Shown: piece by piece, positions 57,980-64,000 of the stretch
Position numbering within the stretch: position 1 is the stretch's first letter
How the letters are laid out: each line of letters starts with the position of its first letter
Origin: Stackebrandtia nassauensis DSM 44728
Lineage (GTDB): Bacteria > Actinomycetota > Actinomycetes > Mycobacteriales > Micromonosporaceae
Assembly: GCF_000024545.1 (NCBI RefSeq)
Contig: NC_013947.1
Location: 6,262,001-6,326,000 of the forward strand
Direction of reading: 5' to 3'
DNA length: 64,000 bases
Position numbers and translations under genes: made by a program
The notes under the pieces: generated by a model
Database searches by the model: none
What the model was told of the DNA's origin: nothing
The model's input: only the letters and a program-made list of their open reading frames with translations

Positions 57980-58795
57980 ATGAAACGTAAGACCATCGCC
58001 GTCGTCATGGCCGCCGTGGCCGTGGCGGCGGCTTCGGCCACCGCCCTGGTCACCGGCAACGCGTTCGCCGAGGACTCCGACCCGAGCACCAAGATCATCG
58101 GCGGCAAACCGGCCTCCGAGGACTACCCGTTCATGGCCTCGTTGCAGTACGAGAAGAACGGCAACCCCGACTCGCACCGCTGCGGCACCGCGCTGATCGA
58201 CGACCAGTGGGTGCTGACCGCCGCGCACTGCGTGGTCAACGACGACGGCACCGTATGGGATCCGTCACTGCTGCACATCAAGATCGGCTCCACCGACAAC
58301 ACCCAGGGCACCGACGTCAAGATCGAAAAGATCGTCGCGAACCCGGATTACCTGGCGGGCAAGGAGAACAGCGGCGACATCGCGCTGCTGCACCTGGCCG
58401 AGGCCCCCGACGCCCCGGTCATCAAGCTCGGCGGCCAGCCCGAGGTCGGCTCGGACGTCCGCGAGATCGGCTGGGGCCGCACCGTCGGCGACGACCCGAA
58501 CTCGATGCCGAAGGAACTCCAGGAACTCGACACCAAGGTCCTGGACAACGAGAAGTGCGTCTTCGGCGACGAGTGGGACATCACGAAGGGCGACGTCTGC
58601 GTCGAGTCCCCCGGCAACCAGGCCGGTGCCTGCAACGGCGACTCCGGCAGCCCGCTGCTGCAGAAGGTCGACGGTGAGTGGGTGACCGTGGGCGTCGACA
58701 GCCGCTCGGGCGGCTCGAAGTGCCTGGAGACCGACGAGGTCTACACCGGCGTCGCGCACTACACCGACTGGATCAAGAGCACCATCGACGCGTAA
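57980..58795 (+). CDS. Secreted S1-family serine protease
   Basis: 271 residues. Signal peptide MKRKTIAVVMAAVAVAAASA to about residue 30, a short propeptide, then mature-like IIGGKPASEDYPF. Catalytic His in LTAAHC, Asp in DIALLHL and Ser in CNGDSGSPLL. The residue at the base of the S1 pocket (six before the Ser) is Gly, not the Asp of trypsin, so a chymotrypsin/elastase-like specificity is expected. Cys pairs in HRCGTAL...AAHC and in ACNGDSG support secretion. GTGGAAGGG precedes ATG 57980. Confidence 0.93.
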   Translation: MKRKTIAVVMAAVAVAAASATALVTGNAFAEDSDPSTKIIGGKPASEDYPFMASLQYEKNGNPDSHRCGTALIDDQWVLTAAHCVVNDDGTVWDPSLLHIKIGSTDNTQGTDVKIEKIVANPDYLAGKENSGDIALLHLAEAPDAPVIKLGGQPEVGSDVREIGWGRTVGDDPNSMPKELQELDTKVLDNEKCVFGDEWDITKGDVCVESPGNQAGACNGDSGSPLLQKVDGEWVTVGVDSRSGGSKCLETDEVYTGVAHYTDWIKSTIDA

Positions 58796-58809
58796 CGACC
58801 CGGCATGAG

Positions 58810-58844
58810 AAAGTGCCCCACCGGAAACCCGGTGGGGCACTTTT
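58810..58844. terminator. Bidirectional terminator between the protease and rplL
   Basis: 15-bp stem AAAGTGCCCCACCGG (58810-58824) / 58829-58843 with AAAC loop, followed by T residues on both strands. Confidence 0.9.
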
Positions 58845-58873
58845 ACGTGCGGCTCTGACGAACCGCGACGTGA

Positions 58874-59260
58874 CTACTTCAGCGAGACGGTGGCGCCGGC
58901 GGCCTCCAGGGCCTCCTTGGCCTTCTCGGCGTCTTCCTTCTTGGCCTTCTCCAGGACCGGCTTCGGGGCGCCCTCGACCAGCTCCTTGGCCTCCTTCAGG
59001 CCGAGGCTGGTGAGTCCGCGCACCTCCTTGATGACCTGGATCTTCTTGTCACCGGCGGCCTCGAGGACGACGTCGAACTCGTCCTTCTCCTCGGCGGCGG
59101 CTTCGCCACCGCCACCGGCACCACCGGCGGCCGCGACGGCGACCGGAGCGGCGGCGGTGACGTCGAAGGTCTCCTCGAATTCCTTGACGAACTCGGAGAG
59201 CTCCAGGAGGGTCATCTCCTTGAAGACGTCGAGCAGTTCTGCGTTGCTGAGCTTAGCCAT
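58874..59260 (-). CDS. rplL: 50S ribosomal protein L7/L12
   Basis: 128 residues: N-terminal dimerisation helices ([20 protein letters not shown]), an Ala/Gly hinge, and the C-terminal factor-binding domain ([30 protein letters not shown]-like end VSLK). It forms the flexible stalk that recruits translational GTPases. AAAGGAA precedes ATG 59260. It is co-transcribed with rplJ, 50 bp upstream. Confidence 0.98.
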   Translation of the reverse strand: MAKLSNAELLDVFKEMTLLELSEFVKEFEETFDVTAAAPVAVAAAGGAGGGGEAAAEEKDEFDVVLEAAGDKKIQVIKEVRGLTSLGLKEAKELVEGAPKPVLEKAKKEDAEKAKEALEAAGATVSLK

Positions 59261-59310
59261 GATGGTTCCTTTCGGTATTACTAACGTCTATTAGGGACAG
59301 GCGAACTGAG

Positions 59311-59847
59311 TTACTCGCCCGCGGCTTCTTTCTTGTCGCGCAGCGCGGCGGCCATGCGGGCCACCTGCGACGCGGGAGCGGCGAACAGGGCCGCGGCCTT
59401 GGACATGCTGCCCTTCATGGCACCAGCCATCTTGGACAGCAGAACCTCGCGGGAGTCAAGGTCGGCGATCTTCTTGATCTCGTCGGCGCTGACGGGCAGA
59501 CCGTCCATCACGCCGCCCTTGATGACCAGCGCCTCGTTGTCCTTGGCGAAGTCACGCAGGGCCTTGGCGGCGTCGACGACCTCTCCGGTGACGAAGGTCA
59601 GCGCGGTCGGGCCGGTGAAGTACTCGTCCAGGTCGGACAGTCCGGCGTCGGACGCGGCCCGCTTGGCGAGGGTGTTCTTGGCGACCCGGTAGGAGGCTCC
59701 TTCACCCAGCGCCTGGCGCAGGGCTTTCAGCTGCGGCACCGAGAGCCCCCGGTACTCGGTGAGCACGGTGGCGTTGGAGTCGCGGAACTTCTCGGTCAGT
59801 TCGGTCACCGCGGCGACCTTGTCGGCGGGAAACACTTTTTCGGCCAT
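59311..59847 (-). CDS. rplJ: 50S ribosomal protein L10
   Basis: 178 residues with the L10 N-terminal domain ([43 protein letters not shown]) and the C-terminal helix that carries L7/L12 dimers. AAGGAAGGGAC precedes ATG 59847. The upstream leader region is the usual place for L10 autoregulation. Confidence 0.98.
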   Translation of the reverse strand: MAEKVFPADKVAAVTELTEKFRDSNATVLTEYRGLSVPQLKALRQALGEGASYRVAKNTLAKRAASDAGLSDLDEYFTGPTALTFVTGEVVDAAKALRDFAKDNEALVIKGGVMDGLPVSADEIKKIADLDSREVLLSKMAGAMKGSMSKAAALFAAPASQVARMAAALRDKKEAAGE

Positions 59848-59884
59848 GTCCCTCCTTCCTTATGGCATAGGGAAAACCATTCGG

Positions 59885-60053
59885 AAATGAAGGGGGGAAA
59901 GACAAACGCCCCGGCGCGGGACGGCGCACGAGGCGAGCGGGATCCTTTTCGGAACTCATTCTCGTCTCCGGCTGGCCTGCGTGGGTCGTGCCTGTCGTTT
60001 CGTGGCACCTTCGCCAGTGTCGAGTCATCGACGCTGGAACCGACGGTCTTCGG
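59885..60053 (-). ncRNA. Ribosomal protein L10 leader
   Basis: The minus-strand transcript upstream of rplJ begins with CCGAAGACCGTCGG and contains GGCCAGCCGGAGACGAGAATG, features of actinobacterial rplJ leaders, with several GC-rich pairing segments. L10 (with L7/L12) normally binds here to repress its own operon. The limits are approximate. Confidence 0.55.
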
Positions 60054-60092
60054 GTTATCGGAAAACTCGAAGAAGCCTAGCAGGTGCGCTGG

Positions 60093-60257
60093 TCACTGTG
60101 CCAACGGGTCGGAGTCGCCACGGTCGGCGGGCAGCATGCGACGGCCCCGACTGCGCCGCAGGAACCACATTCCGGCCCCGATGGCGGCGAGCGTCACCAG
60201 TCCGAGCGGAACCGCGAGCAACCAGCCGCCCAGGGATGTGACGGAGGTCGCCCCCAT
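60093..60257 (-). CDS. Possible single-span membrane protein upstream of rplJ
   Basis: 54 residues from ATG 60257 (58 from ATG 60269): one strong hydrophobic helix (LLAVPLGLVTLAAIGAGMWFL) followed by RRSRGRRML and an acidic end. No clear ribosome site. Some actinobacteria carry an extra small gene between rplA and rplJ, which gives modest support. Confidence 0.4.
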   Translation of the reverse strand: MGATSVTSLGGWLLAVPLGLVTLAAIGAGMWFLRRSRGRRMLPADRGDSDPLAQ

Positions 60258-60335
60258 GACTACAAACATGTGAGGAACGATACGCGGATGGTTACCCACA
60301 GTGCATGCCAGGCTCGGTTTCGCCAGGCGCACAAG

Positions 60336-60373
60336 CAAAAAGCCCGGCCGCCGTTTCACACGGCGACCGGGCT
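60336..60373 (-). terminator. Rho-independent terminator of the rplK-rplA transcript
   Basis: Minus strand: 14-bp stem AGCCCGGTCGCCGT with one mismatch, closing a 5-nt loop, followed by TTTTT. It lies 22 bp past the rplA stop. Confidence 0.9.
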
Positions 60374-60394
60374 AAGACTGCTTTGTGATTCTCG

Positions 60395-61105
60395 CTACGC
60401 CGCGGCTTCGACGTTGTCGCGGATCTTGGCCGGGTCGACGGGAATGCCGGGACCCATGGTCGTCGAGAGGGTGACCTTCTTGACGTACTTGCCCTTGGAG
60501 GCGGACGGCTTGAGCCGCTGCACTTCCTCGGCGACGGCCGCGTAGTTGTCGGCCAGCTGCTCGGCGGTGAAGTTGGCCTTGCCGATCACCGTGTGCAGGT
60601 TGGCGTGCTTGTCGATCCGGAACGAGATCTTTCCGCCCTTGATGTCCGCGACCGCCTTGGCGACGTCCATGGTCACCGTGCCGGTCTTCGGGTTCGGCAT
60701 CAGACCGCGCGGGCCCAGGATTCGCGCGATCCGGCCAACCTTGGCCATCTGGTCGGGGGTGGCGATGGCGGCGTCGAAGTCGAGCCAGCCGTCCTGCACC
60801 CGCTTGATCAGTTCCTCGGAACCGACCTCGTCGGCGCCGGCCTCGGTGGCGGCGTCGGCCTTCTCACCGGCCGCGAACACGATCACGCGGACGGTCTTGC
60901 CGGTGCCGTGCGGCAGGCTCACCGTGCCGCGCACCATCTGGTCGGCCTTGCGGGGGTCGACGCCCAGCCGCATGGCCACCTCGACGGTGGCGTCGAACTT
61001 GGCGGTGTTGGTCTCCTTGGCGAGCTTCGTCGCCTCGAGGGGACCGTAGAGCTTGTCCTTGTCGACGAGCCCCGTCGACTTGCGGTAGTTCTTGCTGCGC
61101 TTCAT
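60395..61105 (-). CDS. rplA: 50S ribosomal protein L1
   Basis: 236 residues. Start [20 protein letters not shown], conserved [20 protein letters not shown], and the L1 signature [20 protein letters not shown]. It binds 23S rRNA at the L1 stalk and can repress its own operon. ATG 61105 follows AAAAGGATG. It is co-transcribed with rplK, 76 bp upstream. Confidence 0.98.
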   Translation of the reverse strand: MKRSKNYRKSTGLVDKDKLYGPLEATKLAKETNTAKFDATVEVAMRLGVDPRKADQMVRGTVSLPHGTGKTVRVIVFAAGEKADAATEAGADEVGSEELIKRVQDGWLDFDAAIATPDQMAKVGRIARILGPRGLMPNPKTGTVTMDVAKAVADIKGGKISFRIDKHANLHTVIGKANFTAEQLADNYAAVAEEVQRLKPSASKGKYVKKVTLSTTMGPGIPVDPAKIRDNVEAAA

Positions 61106-61181
61106 TTTCGCATCCTTTTAGTCTCTTATGGATGTTGTGGTCTGGGTTGTGCGCACACACCCCGCCACGGTGGTGGTTGTC

Positions 61182-61613
61182 TTAGGCCTCGACCGTGATG
61201 CCCATGGACCGGGCGGTACCGGCGATGATCTTGTCGGCCGCGTCCAGGTCGTTGGCGTTGAGGTCGGGCATCTTCTTCTCGGAGATCTCACGGACCTGCG
61301 CCGCGGTGACCTTGCCGACCTTGAGCCGGTGCGGTTCACCCGAGCCCTTGTCGACACCCGCGGCCTTGAGCAGCAGCTTCGCCGCCGGCGGGGTCTTGAG
61401 GACGAAGGTGAAGGAGCGGTCCTCGTAGACGCTGATCTCGGCCGGCACGATCTCGCCGCGCTGGCCTTCGGTCGCGGCGTTGTACGCCTTGCAGAACTCC
61501 ATGATGTTCACGCCGTGCTGACCGAGCGCGGGGCCGACCGGCGGTGCCGGGGTGGCCTGTCCTGCGGTCAGCTCCAGCTTGAAAACCACCGAGAGCTTCT
61601 TCTTCGGAGCCAT
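61182..61613 (-). CDS. rplK: 50S ribosomal protein L11
   Basis: 143 residues. [30 protein letters not shown] at the N-terminus (trimethylation and thiostrepton-region domain) and the C-terminal rRNA-binding domain with [33 protein letters not shown] precedes ATG 61613. It lies between nusG and rplA. Confidence 0.98.
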   Translation of the reverse strand: MAPKKKLSVVFKLELTAGQATPAPPVGPALGQHGVNIMEFCKAYNAATEGQRGEIVPAEISVYEDRSFTFVLKTPPAAKLLLKAAGVDKGSGEPHRLKVGKVTAAQVREISEKKMPDLNANDLDAADKIIAGTARSMGITVEA

Positions 61614-61673
61614 TGTTTTACTTCCTGGGCTGTTTTTGTTGATGTCTTGGCCCTGACGGGCCGGTCATGCCGA

Positions 61674-61699
61674 CGGCGCGCAGGGCAACCCGCGCGCCG
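61674..61699 (-). terminator. Hairpin between nusG and rplK
   Basis: CGGCGCGC (bulged A) GGG, 3-nt loop CAA, then CCCGCGCGCCG: an 11-bp stem with one bulge, 40 bp past the nusG stop. It may be a partial terminator or a 5' leader element of rplK. Confidence 0.5.
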
Positions 61700-61738
61700 G
61701 GCAACTTTTCGAGTTTAGCCGTTGACCTGAACCACAGA

Positions 61739-62548
61739 TCAGATGGTCGACACCTGATTGAAGTTCAGCTCCACCGGCGTCTCCCGACCGAAGATCGACA
61801 CCAGGACCTTGAGCTTCTGCTGGTCGGCGTTGATCTCGGAGATCGTGGCGGGCAGCGAGGCGAACGCCCCGTCGGTGACCGTCACCGAGTCGCCCACGGC
61901 GAAGTCCAGCTTGATCTCCGGCTTCGCGGTCGCGCCACCCTCACCGCTCGACTCGCCGGAGCCCGTCGCGGCCGGCTCCTCCGGAGCCACGGCCGGGGCC
62001 AGCCACTTGAGGACGTCCTCAAGGGTCAGCGGCGAGGGACGGTCGGTCTGGTTGGTGGCACCCACGAACCCGGTAACGCCGGGCGTGTTGCGCACCACCG
62101 AGTAGGACTCGGGCGTCAGTTCCATCCGGACGAGCACGTAGCTCGGGAAGACCTTGGCCTGCACCCGGGAGCGCTTGCCGTTCTTGACTTCCACCTGCAT
62201 CTGGGTCGGCACTTCGATTTGGTAGATGTAGTCCTCCATGTCGAAGGAGGCGATCCGGCCCTCGAGGTTGCTCTTCACCCGGTTTTCGAAGCCAGCGTAG
62301 GAGTGCACGACGTACCACTCGCCGGGCGCGAAGCGCAGCTCCTGGCGAAGCTCCTCCAACGGGTCGACCTTCGGCTGCTCGGCTTCAACCTCGTCGGCAG
62401 CCTCGACCTCGTCGGCAGCCTCGGCCTCGTCGGCGGCCTTGGTCTCCGTCTCGGCCTCACCCTCGGCGGGCTTGGTCTCGGCAGCGGCGGTGGTCACGGC
62501 CTCGTTGTCGTCGACCGATGGTGTCGCGGTCTCGTCGTTCTCGGACAC
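61739..62548 (-). CDS. nusG: Transcription termination/antitermination factor NusG
   Basis: 269 residues, with a ~75-residue acidic Glu/Ala/Thr extension before the NGN domain ([47 protein letters not shown]) and a C-terminal KOW domain ([34 protein letters not shown]). It couples RNA polymerase to Rho or ribosomes. GTG 62548 is preferred; TTG 62554 is in frame. Long acidic N-termini are usual in actinobacterial NusG. The 161-bp gap to secE contains no gene. Confidence 0.96.
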   Translation of the reverse strand: MSENDETATPSVDDNEAVTTAAAETKPAEGEAETETKAADEAEAADEVEAADEVEAEQPKVDPLEELRQELRFAPGEWYVVHSYAGFENRVKSNLEGRIASFDMEDYIYQIEVPTQMQVEVKNGKRSRVQAKVFPSYVLVRMELTPESYSVVRNTPGVTGFVGATNQTDRPSPLTLEDVLKWLAPAVAPEEPAATGSGESSGEGGATAKPEIKLDFAVGDSVTVTDGAFASLPATISEINADQQKLKVLVSIFGRETPVELNFNQVSTI

Positions 62549-62709
62549 GCTCAAGGCTCACATTCTGTTTGTTGCGAATTATCGCCAGGCGGAAACAGCC
62601 TGACTAGGACGCTGTGCAATGGGAGTTTACCGGGTGCGCCGACGGCGCCCCGGCTGGCGGCGCGGTTTCGCGCCCACGACCGTGCCCACTGTCACGGCGA
62701 CGGGTAATA

Positions 62710-63153
62710 CTACTTGTCGTTCCCGCCGAACACCCACATGACGCCCTTGGACATCACGTAGTCCAGGCCGTAGATCACGCCGATCATGATCGTCACGAAG
62801 ACCAGCACGACGGCGGTGTAGGTCAGCAGCTGCTTGCGGGTCGGATAGACCACCTTGCGCAGCTGCTCGAAGATCTCGCGGATGAAGATGCCGAAACGGC
62901 GCAGCAGGCCGGGCTTCTTCTTGGGCTTGTCGTCCTTCGCCTCGGACTTGGCGGCGGTCTTGACGGCCTTGCCCTTCTCGGACTTCTCGACCTTGTCCGG
63001 CTTGGCGTCGTCGTCAGCCTTGTCGGACTTCTTGTCGGACTTCTTGCCCGCCTTGGCCTTGGCGTCCTCCGACTTCGAGGGCCGCTTGGACGGCTTGGAG
63101 GACTTGCCGGGACGCTTCTCGGCGTCCTCGCTGCGGCTGTCGTCGTCGGCCAC
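62710..63153 (-). CDS. secE: Preprotein translocase subunit SecE
   Basis: 147 residues. A ~85-residue Lys/Asp/Ser-rich charged extension precedes the conserved SecE core: amphipathic helix FIREIFEQLRKVVYPTRKQL and one membrane helix (YTAVVLVFVTIMIGVIYGLDYV). GTG 63153 is chosen because GGAGGAA lies 8 bases upstream; longer starts are not supported. It stabilises SecY in the translocon. No tRNA-Trp or rpmG lies just upstream, unlike many actinobacteria. Confidence 0.95.
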   Translation of the reverse strand: MADDDSRSEDAEKRPGKSSKPSKRPSKSEDAKAKAGKKSDKKSDKADDDAKPDKVEKSEKGKAVKTAAKSEAKDDKPKKKPGLLRRFGIFIREIFEQLRKVVYPTRKQLLTYTAVVLVFVTIMIGVIYGLDYVMSKGVMWVFGGNDK

Positions 63154-63250
63154 GTCGGCGTTCCTCCATGCGGTGGGGCGGTGATTCGGTCTGGCTTGCG
63201 TTGTCATGCCCACCGAAAGAACGACGGTCAGGCCGGGACAGCATACCCAA

Positions 63251-63267
63251 TTATCATGCGATGATAA
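63251..63267. promoter_or_regulatory. AT-rich inverted repeat between secE and the nuclease gene
   Basis: TTATCAT-GCG-ATGATAA, perfect 7-bp arms, in the 166-bp divergent region. It stands out as the most AT-rich stretch around and could be an operator or part of a promoter. Confidence 0.4.
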
Positions 63268-63319
63268 ATCCGGCGGCCCTCGGCACCCCCCGCAGCACCC
63301 CCGGCGGCAAGGAGATCCC

Positions 63320-64000
63320 ATGCGCAGGAGCTTCCCGTCCAACGTACCCGGCACCGTCGGCGTGGCCGCGATCGTCACCCTGACGGTCACCGGCTGCGGC
63401 TTCACCGCCACTCCGGCGGAGGCCGACTCCGTCGACACCACCCTCACCGAGGCCATCGCCGACCTGCCGGTCGAGGACGAGGTCCGCGACGGCTACGACC
63501 GCGACAAGTTCCCGCACTGGGTCGACGTCGACGACGACGGCTGCAACGCCCGCTACGAGGTGCTCATCGCCGAGGCCGTGACCGCCCCCGACGTCGGCTC
63601 CGGCTGTCGGCTCACCGGCGGCAAGTGGACCTCTTATTACGACGGTGAGGAGTGGACCCAACCGGCCGACCTGGACGTCGACCACTTCGTCCCGCTCGCC
63701 GAGTCCTGGGACTCCGGTTCCCGCGACTGGAGCGAAGCCGATCGGGAGCGGTTCGCCAACGACCTGGACGAGGAGCGCGGCCTGGCGGCCGTCACCGACA
63801 ACGTCAACCAGTCCAAGGGCGACAAGGACCCGGCCGAGTGGCTGCCGCCGCTGGAAAAGGTGCACTGCCGGTACCTGCAGGAGTGGACCGTCGTCAAGAG
63901 CCGGTGGCGGCTGAGCGTCGACCAGGAGGAGAAGGACAAGCTGGAGGAGCTGGCCGACGGCTGCGACAACGTCAAGCTGTCCTTCGAGTACGCGATCTGA
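63320..64000 (+). CDS. Secreted HNH-family (DUF1524/GmrSD C-terminal-like) nuclease, lipoprotein
   Basis: 226 residues, complete at the last base of the window. Signal peptide with lipobox VTGC (Cys ~26). The nuclease core has the DUF1524-type motif LDVDHFVPLAESWDSGSRDW (D-H-x-V-P-L), followed by NDLDEERGLAAVTDNVNQSKGDKDP (Asn) and DPAEWLPP, the pattern of secreted actinobacterial HNH endonucleases. Four further Cys suggest disulfides. AAGGAGATCCC precedes ATG 63320. It probably degrades extracellular DNA. Confidence 0.88.
   Translation: MRRSFPSNVPGTVGVAAIVTLTVTGCGFTATPAEADSVDTTLTEAIADLPVEDEVRDGYDRDKFPHWVDVDDDGCNARYEVLIAEAVTAPDVGSGCRLTGGKWTSYYDGEEWTQPADLDVDHFVPLAESWDSGSRDWSEADRERFANDLDEERGLAAVTDNVNQSKGDKDPAEWLPPLEKVHCRYLQEWTVVKSRWRLSVDQEEKDKLEELADGCDNVKLSFEYAI

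Overview
The window reads as chromosomal DNA of a mycothiol-producing, high-GC actinobacterium. Nearly all codons end in G or C, GTG starts are common, and many gene ends carry GC-rich hairpins without a T-tract. Marker genes are mshA, a mycothiol-dependent isomerase-type protein, bifunctional-type dcd, an ino1/padR/DUF5318/ponA cluster arranged as in mycobacteria, a FadE5-type acyl-CoA dehydrogenase and a DLW-39 protein beside tRNA-Ala. The genus cannot be fixed from the sequence alone; Glycomycetales or Micromonosporales would fit. I see no insertion sequence, prophage, CRISPR array or replication origin.

Layout. 0-4.2 kb: the end of an anti-sigma-K factor gene, a photolyase, a membrane molybdopterin oxidoreductase followed by a fasciclin lipoprotein with a SigK-like promoter, and tRNA-Asp/tRNA-Glu. 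4.3-16.9 kb: metabolic genes (EamA transporter, beta-oxidation pair, TY-Chap/YbjN-like protein, FdhF/YdeP-type oxidoreductase, dcd, tRNA-Gly, secreted C39-like protein, SpoIIE-type phosphatase, FadE5). 17-24 kb: ponA-DUF5318 diverging from padR-ino1, then tRNA-Ser, DLW-39 and tRNA-Ala. 23.8-32 kb: an accessory block with two TetR genes and their operators, MFS exporters, a Tet(X)-like FAD monooxygenase, a mycothiol-dependent protein and a LysR regulator. 32-36 kb: a Ser/Thr kinase facing an Sll1717-family ATPase. 37-43 kb: a two-component system diverging from a lipoprotein / peptidoglycan-binding adaptor / MacB-type ABC export operon. 43-49 kb: IclR, MFS, polyprenyl synthase, a serine beta-lactamase-like protein and an isolated nuoI-nuoJ pair. 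49.5-58.8 kb: an ABC-F protein with a probable leader-peptide attenuator, SDR, mshA-ybjN-phytase, a TetR/DUF2306 pair and a secreted S1 protease. 58.9-63.2 kb: the housekeeping secE-nusG-rplK-rplA...rplJ-rplL cluster. 63.3-64 kb: a secreted HNH-type nuclease.

How genes connect. Ino1 makes inositol-3-phosphate and MshA consumes it in the first step of mycothiol synthesis. A phytase gene is translationally coupled behind mshA-ybjN, and a mycothiol-dependent protein lies in the accessory block. Several regulator/target pairs carry visible inverted-repeat operators. Three genes for exported proteins share a LacI-type box upstream, suggesting a common regulon.
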